Shown here one piece after another: positions 20,893-30,655 of a stretch of 64,000 nucleotides of DNA. This DNA is from Buttiauxella gaviniae (GTDB lineage: Bacteria > Pseudomonadota > Gammaproteobacteria > Enterobacterales > Enterobacteriaceae): the NCBI RefSeq assembly GCF_040786275.1, contig NZ_JBFMVT010000002.1:682001-746000 (forward strand). The letters are read 5' to 3'. The position numbers and the translations under genes were made by a program. Below the pieces are notes generated by a model. It was not told where the DNA came from, did no database searches, and saw only the letters and a list, made by a program, of their open reading frames with translations. Position 1 is the first letter of the stretch, and the number at the start of each line of letters is the position of its first letter.

Positions 20893-21453
20893 ATGAGTCA
20901 TAACGATAAACCTAATGCCCAGCCACTCGTCTGGGGTCACGGCCCTCGCACGTTTGAAGTCTTTCTTGAACCAACCTGCCCGTTTTCTGTTCGTGCTTTC
21001 AATAAACTCAGCGCACTGCTGGAAAAAGTTGGCGAAGATAAAGTCACGGTGAAAATTCGCCTGCAATCGCAGCCCTGGCATCTCTTTTCGGGTGTGATTG
21101 TGCGCTGTATTTTAGCGGCATCAACGCTGCCAAAGGGTAGAGAAGCGGCGCATAAAGTCATGCAGGCCGTCGCCGATCATCGTGAAGAATTCGAGTTTAC
21201 CGATCACTGTAGCGGCCCGAACATGGACGCAACGCCTCAGCAAATCATTGATCGTATCGAGAACTATAGCGGAGTGAAGTTAGCGCAGGCATTTGCCCAC
21301 CCGGCCTTACAGAATGATATTAAATGGCACTGCAAATATGCGCGTCAGAATGGCATTCATGTTTCGCCAACGTTTATGGTGAATGGTCTTGTGCAGGCGG
21401 ATCTCGGCAGCGGTGATGACATCAGCGTGTGGGCTGAGCGGATTTTAGCCTGA
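20893..21453 (+). CDS. DsbA/thioredoxin-fold protein with a single-cysteine CPFS motif
   Basis: This 186-residue protein has no signal peptide, so it should be cytosolic. It shows a thioredoxin-fold active site as CPFS (Cys29 to Ser32), where the usual second cysteine is replaced by serine. The matching cis-proline loop HVSPTFMVNG is near residue 150, and a helical insertion lies between. One-cysteine variants of this fold often act with glutathione (GST-kappa or 2-hydroxychromene isomerase types) rather than forming disulfides. It is 96 bp after the alkene reductase on the same strand and may work with it on electrophiles; this is inference. A terminator follows. Confidence 0.85.
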   Translation: MSHNDKPNAQPLVWGHGPRTFEVFLEPTCPFSVRAFNKLSALLEKVGEDKVTVKIRLQSQPWHLFSGVIVRCILAASTLPKGREAAHKVMQAVADHREEFEFTDHCSGPNMDATPQQIIDRIENYSGVKLAQAFAHPALQNDIKWHCKYARQNGIHVSPTFMVNGLVQADLGSGDDISVWAERILA

Positions 21454-21463
21454 GCCAGAAAAC

Positions 21464-21490
21464 AAAAACCCTCTAAACAGAGGGTTTTTT
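21464..21490. terminator. Bidirectional terminator between the DsbA-like gene and guaA
   Basis: The stem AAAAACCCTCT/AGAGGGTTTTT has loop AAAC, with A-runs and T-runs on opposite sides. It serves both convergent genes. Confidence 0.88.
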
Positions 21491-21520
21491 CATTACATCA
21501 CACTATCAATGCGCGGAAGA

Positions 21521-23098
21521 TTATTCCCACTCGATAGTTGCCGGCGGTTTACCAGAGATGTCGTAAACCACACGGGAAATACCGTTAACTTCATTGATGA
21601 TGCGGTTGGATACGCGGCCAAGGAAATCGTATGGCAGGTGCGCCCAATGTGCGGTCATAAAGTCGATGGTTTCAACGGCACGCAGGGAAACAACCCAATC
21701 GTATTTACGGCCATCGCCCATCACGCCCACAGAACGTACCGGCAGGAACACGGTGAACGCCTGGCTGACTTTGTTGTAAAGATCGGCTTTATGCAGCTCT
21801 TCAATGAAGATAGCATCGGCACGACGCAGCAGATCGCAATACTCTTTCTTCACTTCGCCCAGCACGCGCACGCCAAGACCTGGACCCGGGAACGGGTGGC
21901 GGTAGAGCATGTCGTACGGCAGGCCGAGCTCCAGGCCAATTTTACGCACTTCATCTTTGAACAGCTCACGCAGCGGCTCAACCAGGCCCATCTTCATCTC
22001 TTTCGGCAGGCCGCCCACATTGTGGTGAGATTTGATGACGTGTGCTTTACCGGTTGCTGAAGCCGCAGATTCGATAACGTCAGGGTAAATCGTCCCCTGC
22101 GCCAGCCACTTCACATCTTGCAGTTTCAGGGCTTCTTCATCGAATACTTCAACGAACACGCGACCAATGATTTTACGTTTGGCTTCTGGATCGTTTTCAC
22201 CCGCCAGCGCGGAGAGGAAACGCTCCTCGCCTTCAACATGAATAATGTTCAGGCCGAAATGGTCGCCGAACATATCCATAACTTGCTGAGCTTCGTTCAG
22301 ACGCAGCAGACCGTTATCAACAAAGACACAGGTCAGGTTTTTACCAATCGCGCGGTGCAACAGCATAGCGGTAACGGATGAATCCACGCCGCCGGACAGG
22401 CCGAGAATCACTTTGTCATCGCCGACTTGCTCACGCAGGCGCACAATCGCATCTTCGATAATTTTTGCTGGGGTCCACAGCGCTTCGCAGCCGCAGATCT
22501 CCAGAACAAAACGCTCCAGCAGACGCTGGCCCTGGCGGGTATGGGTCACTTCCGGGTGGAACTGCACGCCATAAAAACGTTTTTCTTCGTTTGCCATAAT
22601 GGCGAACGGGCAGGTTTCGGTGCTGGCAACGGTCACGAAGTCAGAAGGAATCGCCGTAACTTTATCGCCGTGACTCATCCAGACATCCAGCAGCGGTTTG
22701 CCTTCTGCACTTAGAGAGTCTTCAATCCCGCGAACCAGGGCGCTATCGGTCAAAACTTCAACCTGCGCGTAACCAAACTCACGTTCAGTAGAGGATTCGA
22801 CGTGGCCGCCAAGCTGCATCGCCATGGTCTGCATGCCGTAGCACACACCAAATACCGGGACACCTGCGGTAAAGACATATTCTGGTGCACGCGGGCTGTT
22901 CTGCTCTGTGGTGCTTTCCGGGCCACCGGAGAGAATAATACCGCTTGGATTAAATTCACGAATCTGGGCTTCAGTGACATCCCATGCCCACAGCTCACAG
23001 TAAACGCCAAGCTCACGCACGCGGCGCGCAACCAGTTGAGTGTACTGAGAACCGAAATCAAGGATAAGTATGCGATGTTTATGGATATTTTCCGTCAT
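21521..23098 (-). CDS. guaA: GMP synthase (glutamine-hydrolysing)
   Basis: GuaA aminates XMP to GMP with glutamine and ATP. The 525-residue length equals E. coli GuaA. The class I amidotransferase domain (1-205) carries nucleophile Cys86 in GVCYGMQ and the HPEVTHT histidine/glutamate pair. The ATP-pyrophosphatase domain follows with the P-loop [10 protein letters not shown] near residue 235, and the C-terminal dimerisation domain ends PPATIEWE. It is the second gene of guaBA. Confidence 0.98.
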   Translation of the reverse strand: MTENIHKHRILILDFGSQYTQLVARRVRELGVYCELWAWDVTEAQIREFNPSGIILSGGPESTTEQNSPRAPEYVFTAGVPVFGVCYGMQTMAMQLGGHVESSTEREFGYAQVEVLTDSALVRGIEDSLSAEGKPLLDVWMSHGDKVTAIPSDFVTVASTETCPFAIMANEEKRFYGVQFHPEVTHTRQGQRLLERFVLEICGCEALWTPAKIIEDAIVRLREQVGDDKVILGLSGGVDSSVTAMLLHRAIGKNLTCVFVDNGLLRLNEAQQVMDMFGDHFGLNIIHVEGEERFLSALAGENDPEAKRKIIGRVFVEVFDEEALKLQDVKWLAQGTIYPDVIESAASATGKAHVIKSHHNVGGLPKEMKMGLVEPLRELFKDEVRKIGLELGLPYDMLYRHPFPGPGLGVRVLGEVKKEYCDLLRRADAIFIEELHKADLYNKVSQAFTVFLPVRSVGVMGDGRKYDWVVSLRAVETIDFMTAHWAHLPYDFLGRVSNRIINEVNGISRVVYDISGKPPATIEWE

Positions 23099-23130
23099 TG
23101 ACGCTTATTCCGAGGCAAGTGAAACAGATA

Positions 23131-23158
23131 AAGAAAACGCCCGGCATAAAGCCGGGCG
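23131..23158 (-). terminator. Attenuator-like hairpin between guaB and guaA
   Basis: A perfect eight-pair stem CGCCCGGC/GCCGGGCG with loop ATAAA is followed on the minus strand by TTTTCTTT. Within an operon it would reduce guaA relative to guaB. Confidence 0.6.
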
Positions 23159-23166
23159 CAGAAATC

Positions 23167-24633
23167 TTAAGAACCCATACGGTAGTTCGGGGACTCTTTA
23201 GTAATCGTCACATCGTGGACGTGACTTTCCTGAATGCCCGCACCGCTGATACGTACAAATTCCGCTTTAGTACGCAGCGCATCGATAGTACCACAGCCGG
23301 TCAGACCCATGCATGAACGCAGGCCCCCCATTTGCTGGTGAACGATCTCTTTCAGACGGCCTTTGTAAGCCACGCGACCTTCGATACCTTCCGGTACCAG
23401 TTTGTCGGCTGCGTTATCGGTCTGGAAGTAACGGTCAGAAGAGCCTTTGGACATCGCGCCCAGAGAGCCCATACCACGGTAGGATTTGAAAGAACGGCCC
23501 TGGTAGAGTTCGATTTCACCCGGAGATTCTTCAGTCCCTGCCAGCATGCCGCCAACCATTACCGCCGATGCGCCAGCCGCGATAGCTTTCGCGATGTCAC
23601 CAGAGAAACGGATACCGCCGTCAGCAATAACAGGAATGCCGGTACCTTCCAGCGCTTCAACCGCATCCGCCACCGCAGTGATTTGCGGAACGCCCACGCC
23701 AGTGACGATACGTGTAGTACAGATTGAACCAGGGCCGATACCGACTTTTACCGCGCTTACGCCAGCTTCAGCCAGTGCACGTGCGCCAGCAGCCGTAGCT
23801 ACGTTGCCGCCGATGATTTGCAGGTCAGGATATTTAGCGCGGGTTTCACGAATACGTTGCAGAACGCCTTCGGAATGGCCATGAGAGGAGTCAATCAGCA
23901 AAACGTCGACACCAGCAGCGACCAGAGCATCGATACGCTCTTCGTTGCCCGCACCTGCGCCAACGGCAGCCCCAACGCGCAGACGGCCCTGGTCGTCTTT
24001 ACAGGCGTTAGGTTTACGTTCTGCTTTCTGGAAATCTTTTACGGTGATCATGCCGTGCAGATGGAAGTTGCTGTCTACAACCAGCGCTTTCTCAACACGT
24101 TTTTCGTGCATTTTTGAGAGCACAACATCACGCGCCTCACCTTCTTTCACGGTTACCAGACGCTCTTTCGGCGTCATGTACACGCTAACAGGCTGGTTCA
24201 GGTCAGTCACAAAACGAACGTCACGACCGGTGATAATACCCACCAGCTCGTTTTGTTCGGTCACAACCGGGTAACCGGCGAAACCGTTGCGGGCGGTAAG
24301 TTCTTTCACTTCGTGCAGAGTGGTGGTCGGCAGCACAGTCTGTGGGTCAGTCACAACGCCACTTTCGTGTTTTTTCACGCGTTTGACTTCTTCAGCCTGG
24401 CGCTCAATCGACATGTTTTTGTGAATGAAACCAAGTCCACCTTCCTGAGCCAATGCGATGGCCAGACGGGCTTCCGTTACGGTATCCATGGCTGCGGACA
24501 GCATAGGGATATTCAAACGAATGGTTTTGGTCAGTTGGGTGCTGAGATCGGCCGTGTTAGGCAGAACTGTAGAGTGAGCTGGAACGAGGAGAACGTCATC
24601 AAACGTCAGTGCTTCTTTAGCGATTCGTAGCAT
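23167..24633 (-). CDS. guaB: IMP dehydrogenase
   Basis: GuaB oxidises IMP to XMP with NAD, the rate-limiting step of GMP synthesis. The 488-residue protein is a TIM barrel with two inserted CBS domains (about residues 95-205). The catalytic loop [17 protein letters not shown] contains the cysteine that forms the covalent intermediate, and the flap region follows at about 400-430. It is first in guaBA and diverges from xseA. A PurR box lies over its promoter. Confidence 0.98.
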   Translation of the reverse strand: MLRIAKEALTFDDVLLVPAHSTVLPNTADLSTQLTKTIRLNIPMLSAAMDTVTEARLAIALAQEGGLGFIHKNMSIERQAEEVKRVKKHESGVVTDPQTVLPTTTLHEVKELTARNGFAGYPVVTEQNELVGIITGRDVRFVTDLNQPVSVYMTPKERLVTVKEGEARDVVLSKMHEKRVEKALVVDSNFHLHGMITVKDFQKAERKPNACKDDQGRLRVGAAVGAGAGNEERIDALVAAGVDVLLIDSSHGHSEGVLQRIRETRAKYPDLQIIGGNVATAAGARALAEAGVSAVKVGIGPGSICTTRIVTGVGVPQITAVADAVEALEGTGIPVIADGGIRFSGDIAKAIAAGASAVMVGGMLAGTEESPGEIELYQGRSFKSYRGMGSLGAMSKGSSDRYFQTDNAADKLVPEGIEGRVAYKGRLKEIVHQQMGGLRSCMGLTGCGTIDALRTKAEFVRISGAGIQESHVHDVTITKESPNYRMGS

Positions 24634-24684
24634 GGCAATATCTCAACCTGGGGTGAATGAGAACAGATAAAATATTGCCGCGGC

Positions 24685-24710
24685 ATTATACAGAGCGGAA
24701 TCGATTGCAT
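24685..24710 (-). promoter_or_regulatory. guaBA promoter with PurR operator
   Basis: On the minus strand ATGCAATCGATTCCGC (24695-24710) matches the PurR consensus except at the last position and closely resembles the E. coli guaB operator. A perfect TATAAT -10 hexamer follows (plus-strand 24685-24690), so the operator covers the -35 and spacer. A DnaA-box-like TTATACAGA (24686-24694) overlaps the -10; E. coli guaBA is also known to have DnaA sites, but one box by eye is weak evidence. Confidence 0.78.
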
Positions 24711-24733
24711 CCACACTTTTTTGAGAAAACTCC

Positions 24734-24761
24734 TTGCCTGAAGTGATACGAAAGGTATTAT
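24734..24761 (+). promoter_or_regulatory. Candidate sigma-70 promoter of xseA
   Basis: TTGCCT, 16 bases, then TATTAT: good hexamers about 40 bp before the xseA start, back to back with the guaB promoter. Confidence 0.45.
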
Positions 24762-24802
24762 CGACCGAATAACTTGCTGATTTAGAGTTTGATCCAGGTC
24801 AC

Positions 24803-26185
24803 ATGTCAACGATGAATACCCCTTCAATTTTTACCGTCAGCCGTCTCAATCAGACGGTCCGTATGCTGCTGGAACAAGAGATGGGGCAAGTCTGGATCAG
24901 CGGTGAAATTTCCAACTTTACCCAACCGGCCTCCGGCCATTGGTACTTCACCCTCAAGGACGATACCGCGCAAATTCGCGGGGCAATGTTCCGCAACAGT
25001 AATCGACGCGTCACCTTCCGTCCGCAACATGGCCAACAGGTTTTGGTTCGCGCAACCCTGACGTTGTACGAGCCGCGCGGCGATTACCAAATTATTGTGG
25101 AAAGCATGCAACCGGCAGGTGAAGGCTTGCTGCAACAACAATACGAAGAGCTGAAACAACGTCTGACCGCAGAAGGTTTGTTTGAGCAAATTCATAAACA
25201 ACCGCTGCCAGCACCTGCCCATCAGGTTGGCGTCATTACGTCGAAAACCGGCGCGGCGCTGCACGATATTTTGCACGTGCTTAAACGCCGCGATCCGTCA
25301 TTGCCGGTCATCATTTACCCCACCGCTGTGCAAGGCGCTGATGCACCGATGCAAATTGTGCGCGCCATTGAATTAGCTAACCTTCGAAAAGAGTGTGATG
25401 TGCTGATTGTGGGGCGCGGCGGCGGTTCGCTGGAAGACTTATGGAGCTTTAACGACGAGCGTGTAGCTCGTGCCATTTTTGCAAGCAAGATCCCGATCGT
25501 TAGCGCCGTAGGGCATGAAACTGACGTCACGATCGCCGATTTTGTGGCTGATGTTCGTGCTCCAACGCCGTCCGCCGCCGCAGAAATCGTCAGCCGTAAT
25601 CAGCTCGAATTATTGCGCCAGCTACAGTCACAGCAACAGCGTATGGAAATGGCGATGGATTATTATCTCGCCCAGCGCGCACAGCGTTTCACACGCTTGC
25701 ACCATCGCTTACAGCAGCAACATCCTCAGCTACGCTTAGCACGTCAGCAAACCACTCTTGAACGTTTACAGCAGCGTTTGACCGTGGCGATGGATGCAAA
25801 ACTGCGCCGCAGTTCACAGCAGCAACAGCGCCTGATGCTGCGTTTGAATCAGCAGCAACCGCAGCCGCGCATTCATCGCGCACAGACTCGCCTGCAACAG
25901 CTGGAGTTCCGCCTTTCGCAGTTAGTCAGCGCTCAGCTTAGCCAGACTAAACAACGGTTCGGTACAGCGTTGGCGCAGCTTGAAGCCGTTAGCCCACTGG
26001 CAACACTTGCACGCGGTTATAGCGTCACAACGGCGACAGACGGCAAAGTGCTGAAGAAAACTAAACAGGTTCATTCCGGGGATACGTTAACGACGCGTCT
26101 TGAAGATGGCTGGGTGGAAAGCCAGGTCACCGGTGTTACACCGGTGAAACCCAAACTCACGCGCAAAACGGCGGCAAAAAGCTAA
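24803..26185 (+). CDS. xseA: Exodeoxyribonuclease VII large subunit
   Basis: XseA is the catalytic subunit of exonuclease VII, which degrades single-stranded DNA from both ends. The 460-residue protein has an OB-fold DNA-binding domain (about residues 5-105, [21 protein letters not shown]), the catalytic domain (130-320, with [17 protein letters not shown] and the [16 protein letters not shown] and [14 protein letters not shown] motifs), and a long glutamine-rich coiled coil (270-400) that binds XseB. xseB itself is not in this window. The start at 24803 has CCAGG four bases before it. Confidence 0.96.
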   Translation: MSTMNTPSIFTVSRLNQTVRMLLEQEMGQVWISGEISNFTQPASGHWYFTLKDDTAQIRGAMFRNSNRRVTFRPQHGQQVLVRATLTLYEPRGDYQIIVESMQPAGEGLLQQQYEELKQRLTAEGLFEQIHKQPLPAPAHQVGVITSKTGAALHDILHVLKRRDPSLPVIIYPTAVQGADAPMQIVRAIELANLRKECDVLIVGRGGGSLEDLWSFNDERVARAIFASKIPIVSAVGHETDVTIADFVADVRAPTPSAAAEIVSRNQLELLRQLQSQQQRMEMAMDYYLAQRAQRFTRLHHRLQQQHPQLRLARQQTTLERLQQRLTVAMDAKLRRSSQQQQRLMLRLNQQQPQPRIHRAQTRLQQLEFRLSQLVSAQLSQTKQRFGTALAQLEAVSPLATLARGYSVTTATDGKVLKKTKQVHSGDTLTTRLEDGWVESQVTGVTPVKPKLTRKTAAKS

Positions 26186-26188
26186 AAT

Positions 26189-26410
26189 TTATTGCACAAC
26201 GGGTGTGAACTCGACACGTTTTTTAGAGATTAACCCGTGACCATTCTGGCAAAAATAGTCGACGGCACCGCAGGCCTTTAAGACTTCCAGCGGCTTGTGG
26301 CAATCCGGGCAACGGGCTTCAAGACGAAAATCTTGCTCGCAGGTTTCGCAGTAAGCACCCGAGTCCGTTTGCGTTAGCGGGTTTTCACACGTAGGACATT
26401 TAATTTCCAT
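26189..26410 (-). CDS. yfgJ: Zinc-ribbon protein YfgJ
   Basis: The 73-residue protein has two zinc ribbons: CPTC with CETC (residues 5-24) and CPDC with a distal C...HGH pair (33-56). It matches E. coli YfgJ from start to end, including GLISKKRVEF. The start at 26410 has AGGAG seven bases before it; the longer frame adds 16 unsupported residues. No molecular function is known. It converges on xseA with only three bases between stops. Confidence 0.9.
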   Translation of the reverse strand: MEIKCPTCENPLTQTDSGAYCETCEQDFRLEARCPDCHKPLEVLKACGAVDYFCQNGHGLISKKRVEFTPVVQ

Positions 26411-26498
26411 AAAGGCTCCTGATAACAACTCACTGGCAGACACGCGTCTGCGGCACACTATTGCTCATTCGATGATAGAGATAATCCGGGGATTGATC

Positions 26499-27107
26499 AT
26501 GAAAAAATTAATGTTGATTGCACTGACTCTTGTTCCACTGGCTTCATTTGCCGCTCCTCCGCAGGCGTTTAACTTTAGCTGTGGAAAAACCGGCGGTGTT
26601 TATAGCGACGGCAAAGGTAGCGTGTGGCTCAATGGTAAGAAAGCAACGGTAAAACAGAGCAGCCCTACCTATTGGGAAGCCGCGAGCGAAAAAAACGTCA
26701 TCAGTATTATGCGTGAGCAAGATGGTAACCCCAGCATCTCCTTCACGGGTCCAAACCGTATTCACGGCGTCTGTTTACCAGAAGATGAAGTCAGTTTCGC
26801 CCCCGCCTCTCAGAAAAAAGCTGAGGCAAAATCAGGTCCATCGTTTTCTTGTGCCGCGGTAAGAAAAGGCAGTATGGAAGAGCTTATTTGCCAGAGCGAA
26901 ACGTTATCCGCTCTGGATCTGAAACTGACGGAAACCTATAAGCAAGCCCTGGTAAAATCCAACAACAATTCAACGCTTAAAGCCGAGCAGCGCGGATGGA
27001 TTAAGGGACGAGATGACTGCTGGAAGGCCGATGATAAAAATGCCTGCCTGAGTGATTCCTATCAACAACGGATGAGTGAACTGCAAAGTAAGTATGACGT
27101 TAAGTAA
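26499..27107 (+). CDS. Secreted LprI-domain protein, possible lysozyme inhibitor
   Basis: The 202-residue product starts at 26499 (MKKLMLIALTL) with a signal peptide cut after SFA (about residue 18). The C-terminal half (about 115-200) fits the LprI/DUF1311 domain, with four cysteines in C118...C131...DDCW...NAC and the repeating SALDLKLTETYKQAL/EQRGWIKGRDDC pattern. The N-terminal half has one cysteine pair (Cys28, Cys92) and loosely recalls MliC/PliC lysozyme inhibitors; this part is uncertain. LprI of Mycobacterium inhibits lysozyme. E. coli K-12 has no gene here between yfgJ and der that I recall. A terminator follows. Confidence 0.75.
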   Translation: MKKLMLIALTLVPLASFAAPPQAFNFSCGKTGGVYSDGKGSVWLNGKKATVKQSSPTYWEAASEKNVISIMREQDGNPSISFTGPNRIHGVCLPEDEVSFAPASQKKAEAKSGPSFSCAAVRKGSMEELICQSETLSALDLKLTETYKQALVKSNNNSTLKAEQRGWIKGRDDCWKADDKNACLSDSYQQRMSELQSKYDVK

Positions 27108-27120
27108 CATCATAAATATA

Positions 27121-27146
27121 AAAACCCGGTAAAGACCGGGTTTTTT
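27121..27146. terminator. Terminator of the LprI-domain gene
   Basis: The stem AAACCCGGT/ACCGGGTTT with loop AAAG is followed by a T-run. The A-run on the other side is short, so it may also serve der on the opposite strand. Confidence 0.85.
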
Positions 27147-27177
27147 ATTTTTAGCGAACGGATTAGGCCCGAACGAA

Positions 27178-28683
27178 TTACTTGCTTTTCTTGATGTGTT
27201 TAATCAAACGCTTACGTTTACGCATCTGGTTCGGCGTCAGGGTGTTACGTTTGTTAGCAAACGGGTTTTCCCCTTCTTTGAACTGAATACGAATTGGCGT
27301 ACCCATTACATCCAGCGATTTGCGGAAGTAGTTCATCAGGTAGCGTTTGTAAGAGTCCGGCAGGTCTTTCACCTGGTTGCCATGAATCACAACGATTGGC
27401 GGGTTATAACCACCGGCGTGGGCATATTTCAGCTTAACGCGGCGACCACGAACCAACGGCGGCTGGTGATCTTCCGCAGCCATGGACATGATACGCGTCA
27501 GCAACGCAGTGCTTACGCGGCGCGTGGAGCTGTCATATGCTTCACGAACGGACTCAAACAGGTTGCCTACACCGCTGCCGTGCAGGGCGGAAATAAAGTG
27601 CACGCGCGCAAAGTCGATAAAGCCCAGACGGAAATCCAGGGTTTCTTTGACTTGCTCTCTGACTTCGTTGCTCAGGCCATCCCACTTGTTGACCACAATA
27701 ACCAGTGAGCGCCCACTGTTCAGAATAAAGCCGAGCAGAGAGAGATCCTGGTCAGAGATGCCTTCACGCGCATCAATCACCAGCATTACGACGTTAGCGT
27801 CTTCAATCGCTTGCAGCGTTTTGATTACCGAGAATTTCTCAACGGTTTCAGTGATTTTGCCACGCTTACGAACACCCGCGGTATCGATGAGAACGTATTC
27901 ACGCTCATCACGCTCCATTGGGATATAAATGCTATCACGCGTAGTGCCCGGCATGTCATAAACCACGACACGATCTTCACCAAGAATGCGGTTGGTGAGC
28001 GTTGACTTACCTACGTTCGGACGACCAACAATCGCCAGTTTGATTGGCAGATCCTGAGGATTAAAAGCTTCTTCTTCCTCTTCAATTTCTTCTTCGTCGT
28101 CTTCAGACACAATGCCATTCTTAGCATTGAACGCCGCCCAATAGGCTGCATCTTCATCGATCTCTTCTTCCGGTTCACGCGGATTGACTTCATCGATAAA
28201 TGGCATCAGAACGTGTTCAAGGAGCGTGGTAACACCACGGCCATGAGACGCGGCAATCGGGTGAATTTCACCTAAGCCTAAAGAGTAGAAATCAATAACG
28301 GCCTGATCAGGGTCCATACCATCAGTTTTGTTTGCAACCAGGAAGGTAGGCTTTTGACGAGAACGCAGATGTTTAGCGATAGCTTCATCAGCAGGCATCA
28401 GGCCCGCACGCGCATCCACCATAAACAGCACTACATCTGCTTCTTCGATTGCCAGAAGCGACTGGGCCGCCATATGCGTTTCTACGCCATCTTCCGTACC
28501 ATCAATACCACCGGTATCAATAGCAATAAATTCGCGACCTTCCACTTCAGCACGACCATACTTGCGGTCGCGAGTCAGCCCCGGGAAATCCGCGACCAGC
28601 GCATCTCGGGTACGCGTCAAGCGGTTAAACAACGTGGATTTTCCGACATTAGGGCGCCCGACAAGCGCAACCACAGGTACCAT
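27178..28683 (-). CDS. der: Ribosome biogenesis GTPase Der (EngA)
   Basis: Der is an essential GTPase that acts in late maturation of the 50S subunit. It has two G domains in tandem: [12 protein letters not shown] near residue 8 with NKTD, and [12 protein letters not shown] near 220 with NKWD, then a KH-like C-terminal domain ending in a basic tail. The start at 28683 gives [16 protein letters not shown] as in E. coli. The acidic linker between G domains (about 165-210, rich in E and D) is longer than in E. coli, giving 501 rather than 490 residues. It lies downstream of bamB. Confidence 0.97.
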   Translation of the reverse strand: MVPVVALVGRPNVGKSTLFNRLTRTRDALVADFPGLTRDRKYGRAEVEGREFIAIDTGGIDGTEDGVETHMAAQSLLAIEEADVVLFMVDARAGLMPADEAIAKHLRSRQKPTFLVANKTDGMDPDQAVIDFYSLGLGEIHPIAASHGRGVTTLLEHVLMPFIDEVNPREPEEEIDEDAAYWAAFNAKNGIVSEDDEEEIEEEEEAFNPQDLPIKLAIVGRPNVGKSTLTNRILGEDRVVVYDMPGTTRDSIYIPMERDEREYVLIDTAGVRKRGKITETVEKFSVIKTLQAIEDANVVMLVIDAREGISDQDLSLLGFILNSGRSLVIVVNKWDGLSNEVREQVKETLDFRLGFIDFARVHFISALHGSGVGNLFESVREAYDSSTRRVSTALLTRIMSMAAEDHQPPLVRGRRVKLKYAHAGGYNPPIVVIHGNQVKDLPDSYKRYLMNYFRKSLDVMGTPIRIQFKEGENPFANKRNTLTPNQMRKRKRLIKHIKKSK

Positions 28684-28741
28684 GATAAAAGCCTCATTAC
28701 TCAAAATTCATCATCAAACGACGCCAAAACGCGTCGCTCTC

Positions 28742-28780
28742 AAAAACAGGAAACGGCTCCCAGGAATCAGGAACCGTTTC
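28742..28780 (-). terminator. Hairpin between bamB and der
   Basis: An 11-position stem GAAACGGCTCC/GGAACCGTTTC with one mismatch and a nine-base loop is followed on the minus strand by GTTTTTG. It probably acts as a partial terminator between the two genes. Confidence 0.6.
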
Positions 28781-28805
28781 GTACTCACTGCTTACACAGG
28801 AAAGT

Positions 28806-29987
28806 TTAGCGCTTGATAGCGTATAACGTACCGTCTTTCGCCTGAATCAGCAGCTTGTCGCTGGCGACAACCGGCTCAGTCTGGAAGCCAGAGCTGTCCA
28901 CTTTTTGCTGGGCAACAAAGCGACCATCGTCGGCGTTGATCCAGTGCATGTAACCTTCGCTGTCAGCCACAACCAGATAACCGTTGTAGAGAACAGGAGA
29001 AGTCAGATTACGGTGTAGCAGATCGCTTTGCGTCCACAGCGTAACGCCGCCATCCGCATTCAGAGCCACAACACGGTCATTCTGATCGACGAGGAAAATA
29101 CGGTTGGCATCAACGATAAAGTCGTTTACAGAACCCAGTTCACGTTTCCACATCACCTGGCCTGAACGCAAGTCCAGCGCCGTCAGGTTGCCGTTGTATG
29201 CCAGGGCATACACCACACCATTTACGATAACCGGCGTGGTATCGACATCGCTCAGACGGTCAATTTCGGTTGCACCGGTTGCCTGAGAGATACGTTGTTG
29301 CCAAATAAGCTGGCCTTGTTTTAACAGAACCGCGCTCACGCGACCATTATCACCACCCACAATGGCCGCACCAAACGCAACCGACGGGGCAGATTCGCCA
29401 CGCAGGGAAAGCGCTGGCATATCCAGGTTTACGGTCCATTTTGCCGCACCGTCAGCTTCATCAAATGCCTGAAGCTGGCCGTTGCTGGTATGAACCAGAA
29501 CTAAACCGTCGCTAACCACCGGGCGAGAAAGCACTTCGCCTGCCGCTTTGCTTTGCCATGCAATACTACCATCAGAGGTGTTAAGCGCATAAACCTGTGC
29601 TTTCTCACTCCCAACGTAAACATGTGCCCCCTCAACCGTTACACCACCAGAAAGCAGTGCTGGCAGGTTGCTGGAGTAGAAATTCGTCTTTTCAGAGAGA
29701 TCAACAGACCAGACTTCTTTCCCATCGTCAGCATTTACGGCTTTGACGGTACCACGGCGGTCAGCAGCATAAATATTGCCGTCCTGCCACGCTGGATGCA
29801 GATTGGAATAGAAATCACCAATACCGCTACCCACGGAAGTGCTCCATGATTTTTCAGGTTCGAACTGGTTTTCAACTGTCGGCAGTGGAGACATCTTTAC
29901 CACGTCTTCTTCACCGCTAAACAGTGAACAACCGCTGAGCAGCGTCAGAGAAATCAGCCCTGGTACAAGTAGTTTATGCAATTGCAT
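28806..29987 (-). CDS. bamB: Outer membrane assembly lipoprotein BamB
   Basis: BamB is a lipoprotein of the BAM complex that contacts BamA POTRA domains. The 393-residue product has a signal peptide with lipobox LLSGC (Cys20 lipidated), then an eight-bladed beta-propeller of PQQ-type repeats (for example ALNTSDGSIAWQ, ALDLRSGQVMWK, WINADDGRFVAQ). It follows yfgM by ten bases; E. coli has the same yfgM-bamB-der order. Confidence 0.97.
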   Translation of the reverse strand: MQLHKLLVPGLISLTLLSGCSLFSGEEDVVKMSPLPTVENQFEPEKSWSTSVGSGIGDFYSNLHPAWQDGNIYAADRRGTVKAVNADDGKEVWSVDLSEKTNFYSSNLPALLSGGVTVEGAHVYVGSEKAQVYALNTSDGSIAWQSKAAGEVLSRPVVSDGLVLVHTSNGQLQAFDEADGAAKWTVNLDMPALSLRGESAPSVAFGAAIVGGDNGRVSAVLLKQGQLIWQQRISQATGATEIDRLSDVDTTPVIVNGVVYALAYNGNLTALDLRSGQVMWKRELGSVNDFIVDANRIFLVDQNDRVVALNADGGVTLWTQSDLLHRNLTSPVLYNGYLVVADSEGYMHWINADDGRFVAQQKVDSSGFQTEPVVASDKLLIQAKDGTLYAIKR

Positions 29988-29997
29988 CGGGTCCCTC

Positions 29998-30618
29998 TTA
30001 GCTCGACAAATTATTAATTTTCATCTGCATCATTTCGCGCAGGGCTGGAGAAGCGTCGGTTTGTGAGCCTTTGCTCCACGCATCGCGTGCACCTTGCTTG
30101 TCCCCTTTGCTGAGCAGCGCTTCACCGCGCAAATCAGCAATAATCGCTACCCAACCTTCGCCTTTAATGCTGTCGAGGGTTTTCAGCGCCGCATCAGATT
30201 GCTTCTGTTGGATTTGGATACGTGCCAGACGCAGATTAATAAGCGCCTGCAAATTTTCATCGCTGGTGCTACTCAGCCCCTGCTGCAATTGTGCTGCCGC
30301 TTTTGCGAGGTCGTTCTTGTCTGCGTATTTCTGTGCCACTTCCAATGACGCAAGCGCGCCATAGGTATTCTTGGTGCTGGCAGCAAATTTCTCTGCGGCG
30401 CTTAGCGTCGCGGGTTGATCGGCACGCACAGCGTCTGTCACAGTTTGATATTCCAGAGAAGAAGCCATTGAGCTCTCGGCTTGATGGCTGTTCCAGTAAC
30501 GCCAGCCAACCAGTGCGCCAATACCCAGTACAACCCCAACTACCAGCGCTTTGCCGTTTTCAGCAAAGAAGCGTTTTACCGCATCAACCTGTTCGTTATC
30601 GTTTTCGTAAATTTCCAC
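29998..30618 (-). CDS. yfgM: SecYEG-associated ancillary protein YfgM
   Basis: YfgM is an inner-membrane protein with a periplasmic TPR domain that associates with PpiD at the Sec translocon. The 206-residue length equals E. coli YfgM. One membrane span (about residues 22-41, GKALVVGVVLGIGALVGWRYW) follows a short cytosolic start MEIYENDNEQV. TPR-like helices fill the rest (KTLDSIKGEGWVAIIADLRGEALLSKGD). It sits between hisS and bamB. Confidence 0.95.
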   Translation of the reverse strand: MEIYENDNEQVDAVKRFFAENGKALVVGVVLGIGALVGWRYWNSHQAESSMASSLEYQTVTDAVRADQPATLSAAEKFAASTKNTYGALASLEVAQKYADKNDLAKAAAQLQQGLSSTSDENLQALINLRLARIQIQQKQSDAALKTLDSIKGEGWVAIIADLRGEALLSKGDKQGARDAWSKGSQTDASPALREMMQMKINNLSS

Positions 30619-30655
30619 GCAGTCCTTCTCCTTAACGATTAATTACTGGGGAAAA

